A stretch of 11,036 nucleotides of DNA, from contig URUD01000070.1 of assembly GCA_900550935.1 (NCBI GenBank), positions 1-11,036 on the forward strand. Reading direction: 5' to 3'. The position numbers were made by a program, and so were the translations under genes. Below the pieces are notes generated by a model. It saw only the letters and a program-made list of their open reading frames with translations. It had not been told where the DNA came from and made no database searches. The stretch's first letter is position 1. Each line of letters begins with the position of its first letter. Below are positions 1 through 6,268 of the stretch, piece after piece. The DNA is from an uncultured Roseburia sp. Its GTDB lineage: Bacteria; Bacillota; Clostridia; Lachnospirales; Lachnospiraceae.

Positions 1-35
1 AACCAGGCGCTCTAGCCAAGCTGAGCCACACCCCG
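1..35 (-). tRNA. tRNA 5' half, probably tRNA-Pro (cut by window edge)
   Basis: Read on the minus strand, this is the first 33-35 bases of a class I tRNA. It has acceptor strand CGGGGTG, linker TG, D-stem GCTC...GAGC around a loop with the GG pair, base G26, anticodon-stem strand CCTGG, and T32-T33. The anticodon itself lies outside the window. A C at position 1 together with the CCTGG-TT context matches Firmicutes tRNA-Pro(TGG), so Pro is likely but inferred. A consensus promoter sits about 60 bases upstream. Confidence 0.8.
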
Positions 36-93
36 ATATGAATTTAGTTTGTGTCACTTCTGTGTTTGTTGCTTCATCCGTGACGCAAAAATT

Positions 94-122
94 ATTATAT
101 AGGACAACTATTAAAATGTCAA
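94..122 (-). promoter_or_regulatory. Consensus sigma-A promoter for the tRNA gene
   Basis: On the minus strand the -35 box TTGACA (117-122) and the -10 box TATAAT (94-99) both match the consensus at all six positions. They are separated by exactly 17 bases. Transcription would begin near 87, giving a leader of about 50 bases before the tRNA. A perfect promoter fits a stable-RNA gene. Confidence 0.88.
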
Positions 123-126
123 CACC

Positions 127-164
127 TTTTTTTATATTTTTTTAAATTTTTTTCATCCTTTTTT
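127..164 (-). promoter_or_regulatory. Phased A-tracts upstream of the tRNA promoter (UP-element-like, curved DNA)
   Basis: Four runs of 6-7 A on the minus strand occupy 127-133, 137-143, 147-153 and 159-164. Their centres are about 10, 10 and 11.5 bases apart, which matches the helical repeat. Such phasing is expected to bend DNA. A-tracts directly upstream of a -35 box are the usual form of an UP element bound by the RNA polymerase alpha subunits. The tracts fill the gap between the metallophosphoesterase stop codon and the tRNA promoter. Confidence 0.6.
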
Positions 165-171
165 CAAACCC

Positions 172-651
172 CTATAGATATTCGATTTCGAAGAAAGCAT
201 TCCCCTTTTTGTCAAGGTCCATCAGAATATAAGAAGGACGTCTTCCCTCCTGTCTGGGATAGGTCAGACTGCCCGGATTCAGCGCGATCACATGCTCTGT
301 ATACTCGATCATGGGCACATGGGTATGCCCGAACATTACAATGTCCACGCCTCTCGCTTCCGCCTCCCGGACAAGATCCTGGATTCCCGCTGTCACATAA
401 TAATAATGTCCATGCGTCATCCAGACACGGTATTTTCCAATCTGGATTTCTTTTTCTTTCGGAAGTCTGGAAAAAAAGTCATTATTGCCCGCCACGATCT
501 CAAGCGGGCATCCTGCCATTTCTCCGATCACGTCTTCGTATCCTTCTGCATCTCCCAGATGGATCAGAAGATCCACCGGGGAAACATTTTCCAGCACCCT
601 TTTTAAATTTTCATGTTTCCTATGCGTATCACTTACAATCAGTATTCTCAT
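172..651 (-). CDS. YfcE/MJ0936-type metallophosphoesterase
   Basis: A 159-residue cytoplasmic calcineurin-like phosphoesterase of the small YfcE/MJ0936 (B. subtilis YsnB-like) group. These are metal-dependent phosphodiesterases tested mostly on artificial substrates, so the natural substrate is unknown. The full metal-binding set is visible: D8-x-H10 (SDTH), G33-D34, G55-N56-N57-D58, H80-G-H82 and G108-H109-T110-H111, followed by NPGS at 125-128. The length is normal for the group and the protein appears intact. An AAGGATG-like ribosome binding site precedes the ATG. It lies 49 bases after rdgB and is the last gene of the unit. The ysnA-ysnB pair of Bacillus has the same rdgB/metallophosphoesterase order. 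No hairpin terminator is visible after it. Confidence 0.92.
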   Translation of the reverse strand: MRILIVSDTHRKHENLKRVLENVSPVDLLIHLGDAEGYEDVIGEMAGCPLEIVAGNNDFFSRLPKEKEIQIGKYRVWMTHGHYYYVTAGIQDLVREAEARGVDIVMFGHTHVPMIEYTEHVIALNPGSLTYPRQEGRRPSYILMDLDKKGNAFFEIEYL

Positions 652-700
652 AAGACATCCTTCGCATCCTGTATCATTTCCATTCCCCTTAGAAGTGATC

Positions 701-1297
701 CTAACATCCGTACTGATTCAGCTTTTCTTTCATCGCACGTAAAGCCTTTCCGCGATGGCTTACTTCATTTTTCTGCTCTTCTGTCAGTTCTGCTGTAGAA
801 CAGCCATATTCATCCACATAAAAGATAGGATCATAGCCAAAACCGCCATTTCCTGCCGGTTTATCCCCAATATAACCCTCTATCGTCTCTCTTGTGACCA
901 GAACCTCCCCATCCGGCATGGCAGCCGCGATTGCACAGACAAACCGTGCGGTACGCTTTTCTTTTGGCACACCGGCAAGCCGGTCTAAGATCGCCTGATT
1001 TTTGATCTCATAAGAGGTATCCTCTCCAAGATACCGCGCAGAATAAACACCCGGTTCCTTGTTCAGATAATCCACTTCCAGACCAGAATCGTCCGCTAAC
1101 ACAATGTCATCGGTCAGTGCTGCGATCGCTTTCGCCTTGATGATGGCATTTTCCTCAAATGTATTTCCATTTTCCTCGATGTCTGCCGTAAGACCGGCTT
1201 CTTTCATGGACAGGATCTCAGCCCCTGTGTCAGCCATGATCTCCCTGATCTCTCTCATTTTACCTGCATTTCCGGTTGCAAATATAATCTGTTTCAT
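701..1297 (-). CDS. rdgB: XTP/dITP diphosphatase (RdgB/HAM1 family)
   Basis: A 198-residue house-cleaning nucleotide pyrophosphatase. It hydrolyses non-canonical purine triphosphates (XTP, dITP, ITP) to the monophosphates and so keeps deaminated bases out of DNA and RNA. Family signatures are complete: ATGNAGK at 7-13 (triphosphate binding), the ENGNTFEENA stretch at 42-51, LADDSGLEVD at 67-76 with the catalytic-region Asp69/Asp70, GGFGYDPIF at 151-159 and SHRGKAL at 180-186 (base recognition). Length is typical. The start codon shares one base with the stop codon of the upstream amidase (TAATG), and GAGGAGG lies just before it inside the amidase gene. The two genes are therefore very probably translationally coupled. 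Confidence 0.97.
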   Translation of the reverse strand: MKQIIFATGNAGKMREIREIMADTGAEILSMKEAGLTADIEENGNTFEENAIIKAKAIAALTDDIVLADDSGLEVDYLNKEPGVYSARYLGEDTSYEIKNQAILDRLAGVPKEKRTARFVCAIAAAMPDGEVLVTRETIEGYIGDKPAGNGGFGYDPIFYVDEYGCSTAELTEEQKNEVSHRGKALRAMKEKLNQYGC

Positions 1298-2355
1298 TAG
1301 AATCCCTCCTCAAACGCCCGAAGTATCGCATTATAGATACCCGTTGCTGTCTTTTCCTGATAATCCTCTGAGCAAAGCAGTCTTAACTCTTCCTTATTAG
1401 TCATAAATCCGACCTCGATCAATGCCACCGGCACATCACTGGTTCTTATGATATAAATGCTGTCACCTTCTATAATGCCCCTGTTGCGGCTTCCGATCAC
1501 ATCAGTCACTTCTTTTGCACAGATTTCTGCCAGTTTCTGGCTCATGCCGGTCTCGTCCGACTCGTCATACATGACCGCGGTTCCGCTTGCACTTGACATT
1601 CTGCCGTTTCCGGTCGAATTGTTATGTATACTGATAAACAGATCCGCATCGGATTTATTTGCCAGTTGGACTCTCTGGTCAAAAGTCGGATTGCTGTCAT
1701 CGGTTCTGGTGTAGTACACCCCAATATTCTGCCCCTGTTTCTCGAGGATTTTCTTAAGTTGCAGCACGATTGCCAGATCGATATCTTTTTCATTGACCCC
1801 CTGTTTGGTTGCTCCTGGAGCCCTTCCGCCGTGTCCGGCATCAATTACAACCACTTTATCATACACCTCATGCGGTGTCAAAAAATCAAAATAGAAACTC
1901 CCATTCTCATATCCAGTGTTAATCTCATAAACACGGTCCATAACAATTTCGATCAGTCCCTGCTCCCCTTTCTGTACGTAAGAAAGGCTGTCAATGTGAT
2001 TACTGCTTCCCGTTACCGGATGGCTGGCAAAATAAGCCTCATCGGTTCCCGGGATCGTGATCTGGATGGTCTGCGTGACATAGTCATTTATAAAATGGAT
2101 ATCCTCTTCGCTCACACCATCCGGCAGTCTTAAACTCAATTTACCTCCATAGCTGCCTGTCCCGCCTCCGGTATTTACGATCGCAAGGTCATTCATTTCA
2201 ACCTGCCCCGCCTCATATTCTTCTTCCGCCACCTGCGCCTCTTTTGCTTCCTCTCGCTGCACCCTGATCTTTGGGAAATAGGGCAACGTCACACACGTTA
2301 CAATGGTCAAAAGCAAAAGTACGATCGCAGAAAATTTTAACGTTTTCTCTTCCAT
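1297..2355 (-). CDS. Membrane-anchored or secreted N-acetylmuramoyl-L-alanine amidase (Amidase_3)
   Basis: A 352-residue zinc amidase that cuts the bond between N-acetylmuramic acid and the stem peptide of peptidoglycan, outside the cytoplasmic membrane. Residues 8-27 form one hydrophobic segment without a clear cleavage motif, so it is either a membrane anchor or a signal peptide. A Glu-rich linker (about 35-52) follows. Residues 70-160 are a beta-rich region resembling AMIN-like domains. The catalytic domain spans about 168-350. Expected zinc and catalytic residues are all present: H175 in DAGHGG, E189 in NEKDIDL, H244 in FISIHNN and E314 in ALIEVGFMTN. It starts 14 bases after the protease stop codon with only a weak AAAGG site, and overlaps rdgB by one base. 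The catalytic domain resembles CwlD, but the extra N-terminal half argues against calling it cwlD. Confidence 0.93.
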   Translation of the reverse strand: MEEKTLKFSAIVLLLLTIVTCVTLPYFPKIRVQREEAKEAQVAEEEYEAGQVEMNDLAIVNTGGGTGSYGGKLSLRLPDGVSEEDIHFINDYVTQTIQITIPGTDEAYFASHPVTGSSNHIDSLSYVQKGEQGLIEIVMDRVYEINTGYENGSFYFDFLTPHEVYDKVVVIDAGHGGRAPGATKQGVNEKDIDLAIVLQLKKILEKQGQNIGVYYTRTDDSNPTFDQRVQLANKSDADLFISIHNNSTGNGRMSSASGTAVMYDESDETGMSQKLAEICAKEVTDVIGSRNRGIIEGDSIYIIRTSDVPVALIEVGFMTNKEELRLLCSEDYQEKTATGIYNAILRAFEEGF

Positions 2356-2369
2356 GTACTATCAAACCT

Positions 2370-4076
2370 TTACTGATTATTACTAAATGCTTTAATGCAC
2401 AGATTAGCCTCTTTTACTGTATTGATATTTTCCCATTTGTCTCCATTGGAACTGATATAACTCTCTCCATCATCCAGGATCACATTTGCAGAATCCTCAT
2501 CTGCTGCATATTCGATTGCCATCGGATGGACAGAATTTGGTGTGATGATATGAAGTACCACCGCATACCGTTCTCCTGCCTCCACAGTGATCCCCTGATT
2601 GAATTTTATCGTATAATAGCCGGCATTGCTGAGTTTACCGGATGCTACCGGTATCATATTTGAAAACGAACTTTTATCCTGAAACTGTCTTACGACATAC
2701 AGCTCATACTGTGAATCCTTTGCTGTTGCGTAGAAGCCTGCTGCCACCACGCTTTCTGCGCCCTCCGCGGTGTAGATATTGGCTCCATACATGCTCTCTT
2801 TGTTGTAGCCGAGCTGTCCTCTCCATCCACACAGATCACTCTGATAGATATGGTCATAATTGTCCGTGCTTTCAATCCCCGTATAGACAACATTATGCGT
2901 TCCAATATTCGTATCATAATAGGAAATATAAAAAAATCCGTCATCCCCGAAATTTTCTCCCCAACTGTTCTGACAGATAAATGCACCATCTGCCTCCAGA
3001 TCCATGGAAAAATTCTCCTTTGGATAATCGTCATCCCAGCCAACGATCACAACATCGTGATTTGGCTTTTCCGTACCGATATAGCAATAAGAATTGGTTT
3101 TCTTATCAAAATATGGAGAATATGTCTGTGAGCTGCGCAATGCATTATAAATGGACGTCTGCACGCCGCCGTACTTAAAGACAGCCTCCTTGATCTTCTC
3201 ATAGTCTTTTCCGTCAATAATCTGCATCTCCTGCACATGCTTAACCGGTTCCAGATTGCTTCTGGTCTGGTTATCTCCATACGGATCATCCTTTTCATAC
3301 ACAGGCCCTTCCCATGCGGCAAGGTACGCCATTCCCATGGTATAGTCTCCACCCTCATATGGATCCACCCCAAAATTGTTGGATAATGTCATATGATCCA
3401 CGGAATACTGCGCGCTCTCCTCCGGCAGCAATACCGATTCCATTGCTCCAAGTGCCGCAAAAGACCAGCAGGTTCCATAACTTCCCTGATCACGCACCTT
3501 TGCCACACGTCCTCTTTCCCTTAAGTCATAACGGGAGGGCACAACTGCAGTATTGACAGAATTATCGGATGCCAAAGCCTGATTTTCCTGCATATCCCAA
3601 CTGTAATTATAATCTAAATATGTAGAGAGATCATTCAGACTCACATAGAACTGGTCATCTTTTTGGATGAAGGGAGAAACGATCTCCTCCTCCTCGCCAT
3701 TAACCGTCGCCGTATATTCATTTTTTACAAATTCCATCTCACTTGCATGTTTTTCAACCAGCAATCTGTTTCCATCATATACATGTGCACTGCAATTTAG
3801 GGCATCTCGCAGGATACTGACCGGCACCATGATATTGAGATTGTCATCCATGAAAAAAGAATATTCTTCATTGGTATACTGCTTGTTGTCGATCACGACG
3901 GATAACAGATTGTCATTCACGCTCGATGCAATGAGCGGATTCCACGTCTCCGCCTCCAGATCTCCACCGCGAAACTGACCAATCTGTTCATACCCTGCAA
4001 AAATCGTATTATATTTGATCAAAAAAGTAATTGCCACAACTCCACCAAGGGCAATAAATTTTTTTGAATAGTTCAT
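2370..4076 (-). CDS. Secreted papain-family (C1A) cysteine protease with stalk and C-terminal lectin-like domains
   Basis: A 568-residue exported cysteine protease. Residues 5-28 form a Lys-Lys plus hydrophobic export signal. Residues 58-165 resemble the copper-amine-oxidase-N type extracellular domain: two VxVDN/VNG-like strands followed by MVPVSILRDAL and FYVSLNDLSTYL. The C1A domain starts near 180 (VPSRYDLRERG). It has the oxyanion Gln197 and nucleophile Cys203 (DQGSYGTCWSFAA), catalytic His340 (NHDVVIVGWDDD) and Asn370 (CQNSWGENFGDDGFFYISY). Residues 405-565 form a beta-rich tail of the kind annotated as lectin-like in Clostridia C1A proteases; this last call is from family memory. No propeptide of the classical I29 type is seen. 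A GGAG site precedes the ATG. It lies between an RNA methyltransferase (40 bases upstream) and a wall amidase (14 bases downstream), which suggests a cell-envelope or extracellular peptide role. Confidence 0.9.
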   Translation of the reverse strand: MNYSKKFIALGGVVAITFLIKYNTIFAGYEQIGQFRGGDLEAETWNPLIASSVNDNLLSVVIDNKQYTNEEYSFFMDDNLNIMVPVSILRDALNCSAHVYDGNRLLVEKHASEMEFVKNEYTATVNGEEEEIVSPFIQKDDQFYVSLNDLSTYLDYNYSWDMQENQALASDNSVNTAVVPSRYDLRERGRVAKVRDQGSYGTCWSFAALGAMESVLLPEESAQYSVDHMTLSNNFGVDPYEGGDYTMGMAYLAAWEGPVYEKDDPYGDNQTRSNLEPVKHVQEMQIIDGKDYEKIKEAVFKYGGVQTSIYNALRSSQTYSPYFDKKTNSYCYIGTEKPNHDVVIVGWDDDYPKENFSMDLEADGAFICQNSWGENFGDDGFFYISYYDTNIGTHNVVYTGIESTDNYDHIYQSDLCGWRGQLGYNKESMYGANIYTAEGAESVVAAGFYATAKDSQYELYVVRQFQDKSSFSNMIPVASGKLSNAGYYTIKFNQGITVEAGERYAVVLHIITPNSVHPMAIEYAADEDSANVILDDGESYISSNGDKWENINTVKEANLCIKAFSNNQ

Positions 4077-4116
4077 TTACACTCCGTTTCCGCACCCTGG
4101 TGCTTCTTTTAACTAT

Positions 4117-5271
4117 CTAATCCCTTTTGTCTCTTTTGGGTGGTCTTGGTCCCATAAACTGATAAAAATACGTTTTTATCATTCCATTATAGATCTTGCG
4201 GTTTTTATCCGCTTTTCTTCCAATATAACGCTCCGCATCCTCATAACTGGTGATCAGATACATCGACCAGGAATCCAGGTTGCGATACGCCTCCCCGATC
4301 TGACCATACAGTTCCGGCAGATCTGCCTTATCTTCCAGACGCTCTCCATATGGTGGATTGGTAATGATAAATCCGTATTTCTTCGGATGATGCAGTTCTG
4401 CAACCGGGCGCTGCTGGAAATGGATCAGATGATCTACCCCTGCACGCTTTGCATTTTCTCTTGCTGCGCGTACCACATCCCCGTCAATATCATATCCCTG
4501 AATGTCTACGGTAACGTCATCTTTTATCATTTCTTCCGCTTCTTTTACACACTCATACCACATTTTGCGGTCGATCAGGTTTGTCCACTGCTCCGCCGTA
4601 AACTCACGATTCATACCAGGCGCAATATTCGCAGCGATCATTGCTGCTTCGATTGGAAATGTACCACTTCCGCAAAACGGATCGACCAGAATACGATCTG
4701 GCTTCCATGGTGTCAGAAGCAGTAACGAAGCCGCCAGCGTTTCCGTCAACGGTGCCTTGCTCGTCATCGTACGATATCCGCGCTTATGTAGGGAATCCCC
4801 TGACGTATCCAGTGTCACCATAACTTCGTCTTTTAACAGGAAAATACGGACCGGATAAGGTGCTCCATCCTCTTTGAACCACTCTGTGTGATAACTTTTT
4901 TTCAGACGTTCCACCATCGCTTTTTTTGCGATCGACTGGATATCAGAAGGGCTGAACAGCTTGCTCTTAATGGAAGAAGCTTTTTTTACCCAGAACTTTC
5001 CATCCTCCGGGATATAATCTTCCCATGGCAATGCCTTGATGCCCTGAAAAAGTTCCTCGAACGTGGTCGCACGGAAACGTCCCACCTGTATTAAAACACG
5101 CTCTGCCGTCCGCAGAAAAATGTTGGCACGGCAGATTGCCTCCTCGTCGCCAAGGAACGTCACTCTGCCGTCCTCCACACGCTCTATCTCATAACCAAGA
5201 TCATAAATCTCACGTTTTAATACTGCTTCTAATCCAAAATGGCATGGCACCATTAATTCATATGTTCTCAT
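4117..5271 (-). CDS. THUMP-domain class I RNA guanine-N2 methyltransferase (RlmL N-terminal/YpsC type)
   Basis: A 384-residue SAM-dependent RNA methyltransferase. An N-terminal ferredoxin-like/THUMP region (about 1-155) binds RNA. A Rossmann methyltransferase domain (about 165-375) carries motif I DPFCGSGTFPIEAA at 197-210, an acidic ribose-contact region at QGYDIDGD (258-265) and the catalytic motif IV NPPYGER at 305-311. NPPY fits base-amino N-methylation. By family it should make m2G in 23S rRNA like the N-terminal half of E. coli RlmL, but the exact site cannot be read from sequence. The frame stays open to an ATG at 5322, which would add 17 basic residues. I chose the ATG at 5271 because AGGAGAT lies 7 bases before it, whereas 5322 lacks a good site, and because ~385 residues is the usual length. 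First gene of the five-gene unit, behind a TTGACA promoter. Confidence 0.92.
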   Translation of the reverse strand: MRTYELMVPCHFGLEAVLKREIYDLGYEIERVEDGRVTFLGDEEAICRANIFLRTAERVLIQVGRFRATTFEELFQGIKALPWEDYIPEDGKFWVKKASSIKSKLFSPSDIQSIAKKAMVERLKKSYHTEWFKEDGAPYPVRIFLLKDEVMVTLDTSGDSLHKRGYRTMTSKAPLTETLAASLLLLTPWKPDRILVDPFCGSGTFPIEAAMIAANIAPGMNREFTAEQWTNLIDRKMWYECVKEAEEMIKDDVTVDIQGYDIDGDVVRAARENAKRAGVDHLIHFQQRPVAELHHPKKYGFIITNPPYGERLEDKADLPELYGQIGEAYRNLDSWSMYLITSYEDAERYIGRKADKNRKIYNGMIKTYFYQFMGPRPPKRDKRD

Positions 5272-5349
5272 CCAATCTCCTATTCTGTATCTGCTTCGTT
5301 TTGTATTCTTTTCGAATGGCATTAAAAAACGCCACCCGCATATATCATA

Positions 5350-5378
5350 ATATTATCCGTTCTAAATTTGCATGTCAA
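5350..5378 (-). promoter_or_regulatory. Sigma-A promoter for the five-gene unit
   Basis: On the minus strand TTGACA (5373-5378) and TAATAT (5350-5355) are separated by 17 bases. The -35 box is perfect and overlaps the TGA stop of the rhodanese gene; the -10 box matches 4 of 6. Transcription would start near 5343, about 70 bases before the methyltransferase start at 5271. This also argues that the ATG at 5322 is leader. Confidence 0.62.
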
Positions 5379-5695
5379 TTATTATCTCTTCCATTTCGTG
5401 CCTCATATTCTTTGATCGCATGGATCCCACCCACTACCGTATAAACTTCGTACCCTGCCTTTGCCAGTTTTCTTGCCGCAAGCAGACTGGTACTTCCATA
5501 ATCACAGTACAAAAGCAGTACCCTTTTTTTCGAAAAGCGGAACATCCATCGTTCCATTTCCTCATAAGGACAATTAAGAGCCCCCCTGTAATGACACTGG
5601 CGGTAGGCTTCTCTTTCCCGTACATCGATCACAATGGCTCTCTTTTCAAACATAATACCAGACATATCCCTTGCATGAATCGTATAAAATGCCAT
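5375..5695 (-). CDS. Single-domain rhodanese-like sulfurtransferase
   Basis: A 106-residue single rhodanese domain (PspE/GlpE-like size) of the cytoplasmic type, with no signal peptide. Rhodaneses carry a persulfide on the active-site Cys and pass sulfur to thiol or other acceptors. Visible landmarks are IVIDVREREAY (21-31) and the substrate-loop region HYRGALNCPY (35-44). The active-site loop YCDYGSTS (63-70) has Cys64, and VVGGI (87-91) precedes the C-terminal helix. The loop has the normal C-x4-x-S form, so it is probably active. An in-frame ATG at 5707 would add four residues (MVVV), but it lies in the T-run of the upstream terminator and has no ribosome binding site. The ATG at 5695 has a weak GGTGG before it. 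Both starts are uncertain. No promoter is evident between the terminator and the gene. Confidence 0.85.
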   Translation of the reverse strand: MAFYTIHARDMSGIMFEKRAIVIDVREREAYRQCHYRGALNCPYEEMERWMFRFSKKRVLLLYCDYGSTSLLAARKLAKAGYEVYTVVGGIHAIKEYEARNGRDNN

Positions 5696-5708
5696 AACAA
5701 CCACCATA

Positions 5709-5747
5709 TAAAAAACAGACTACAAAGGATTCTCCTCTGTAATCTGT
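5709..5747 (-). terminator. Rho-independent terminator after the Asn/Ser-rich small gene
   Basis: In minus-strand RNA, 5733-5747 pairs with 5715-5729 over 15 positions: 13 Watson-Crick pairs and two G-U wobbles. The triloop is GAA (5730-5732). It is followed directly by six U and then AUAU. The wobbles are mismatches (C-A) on the plus strand, so the element acts on minus-strand transcripts. It ends 12-15 bases before the rhodanese start codon. Confidence 0.85.
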
Positions 5748-5809
5748 TCTTTCCTCTAAAGACTTTTCTCTTTATATCTTATGCAGTCTTTTCTGCCCGG
5801 TGACCGGTA

Positions 5810-5992
5810 TTATCTGCAATTAGAACCTGCTTCATCCTGTCCGTTGCTGTTCTGTGCATTGCTGTTGGATGCTTTGTTAGAAGCCTTATTGGAAGCCTTG
5901 TTCGAAGCTTTGTTCTTAGAGCTGTTCTGCTCATAGCTGTTCTGCTCGTAACTGTTTTCATAGCTGTTCTGGGTATCTGCATTTTTTGCCAT
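5810..5992 (-). CDS. Small Asn/Ser-rich repeat protein, function unknown
   Basis: A 60-residue hydrophilic protein. I do not recognise its family. It holds 14 Asn and 12 Ser and has no Leu, Ile, Val, Phe, Trp, Pro or His, so it should be disordered. Two repeat blocks are visible: NSYEN/NSYEQ/NSYEQ units at residues 9-24 and four NKAS units at 27-42. It ends in GSNCR with a single Cys. The ATG at 5992 is preceded 6 bases upstream by GGAGG. An in-frame ATG at 6004 would add MEEK but has no such site, so I prefer 5992. The strong site and the perfect terminator after it make a real gene likely. The composition recalls Bacillus gamma-type spore proteins (SspE), but that is similarity of composition only and not homology I can claim. 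Confidence 0.68.
   Translation of the reverse strand: MAKNADTQNSYENSYEQNSYEQNSSKNKASNKASNKASNKASNSNAQNSNGQDEAGSNCR
5867..5914 (-). repeat. Four tandem 12-base units encoding NKAS
   Basis: Four consecutive codon blocks encode Asn-Lys-Ala-Ser. The copies differ at synonymous positions (AAC/AAT, AAA/AAG, GCT/GCA, TCG/TCC/TCT). The unit array is therefore not a fresh slippage product. Confidence 0.8.
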
Positions 5993-6004
5993 TTTTTCCT
6001 CCAT

Positions 6005-6213
6005 TCCGGTGTTTTTACACCGCCTGTCTTTTTATTTTTGTGCTGTATTACATTCAGCAAAACTATTATTTGAGAAAAAAAGAAAAATATACATCCCCCT
6101 AATTTTTAATTGCTTTTTATTTTTGAATAAGCTATACTTACATTGTGATATGTGATATTTGTAGATATCCGTATTACTTTTATACCCCTTATTAATTATT
6201 TATACTCCCCTCA
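6005..6213. other. AT-rich non-coding spacer before the small Asn/Ser-rich gene
   Basis: About 210 AT-rich bases with no credible reading frame. Visible contents are a 6-base-pair hairpin CGGTGT/ACACCG with a 4-base loop (6007-6022) just ahead of the ribosome binding site of the small gene, a TGCTG/CAGCA inverted repeat at about 6041-6059, and a tandem TGTGATA pair at about 6145-6158. There is also a plus-strand promoter-like pair at 6110-6138. I could not find a convincing sigma-A promoter for the small gene on the minus strand, so its promoter may be read by another sigma factor. Confidence 0.5.
6110..6138 (+). promoter_or_regulatory. Promoter-like pair on the plus strand
   Basis: TTGCTT (6110-6115) and TATACT (6133-6138) are 17 bases apart on the plus strand. 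The -10 box matches 5 of 6; the -35 box matches only its TTG. A transcript starting near 6145 would run about 100 bases and meet a terminator-like hairpin ending near 6247. No coding sequence lies downstream on this strand, so any product would be a small RNA. Chance similarity in AT-rich DNA is a real alternative. Confidence 0.25.
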
Positions 6214-6246
6214 GAAAAAGCCAGATGATTCCTCACCTGGCTTTTT
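6214..6246 (-). terminator. Terminator after the cNMP-fold protein gene
   Basis: In minus-strand RNA the arms AGCCAGGUGA and UCAUCUGGCU (6233-6242 with 6219-6228) form ten pairs, including one G-U. They close a GGAA loop, and a run of five U and CU follows. It starts about 25 bases after the TAA of the 764-residue gene. On the plus strand the same stem has one mismatch but is also followed by five T, so it could work in both directions. Confidence 0.85.
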
Positions 6247-6268
6247 CTATGTCTACTTTCCTTTTATT

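Noticed and set aside
1624..2133. 169-codon open frame on the plus strand
   Set aside because: It lies fully antisense to the amidase gene, whose motifs are complete, and its translation shows no domain.
5272..5322. N-terminal extension of the THUMP methyltransferase from the ATG at 5322
   Set aside because: There is no proper ribosome site before 5322, while AGGAGAT precedes 5271. The extension is not typical of the family.
5372..5803. 143-codon open frame on the plus strand across the rhodanese gene and terminator
   Set aside because: It is antisense to the rhodanese and runs through the terminator hairpin. It has no family features or good ribosome site.
5810..5992. CRISPR array or recent microsatellite in the repeat-rich small gene
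   Set aside because: Units are 12-15 bases, in frame and diverged only at synonymous sites, with no repeat-spacer pattern.
5779..6060. 93-codon Arg/Thr-rich frame overlapping the small Asn/Ser-rich gene
   Set aside because: It is a shifted reading of the same repeats, with no ribosome site. The frame behind GGAGG gives the coherent protein.
6145..6158. Tandem TGTGATA as a CRP-type operator linked to the cNMP-fold protein
   Set aside because: The two copies are direct rather than inverted repeats, and the cNMP-fold protein has no DNA-binding domain.
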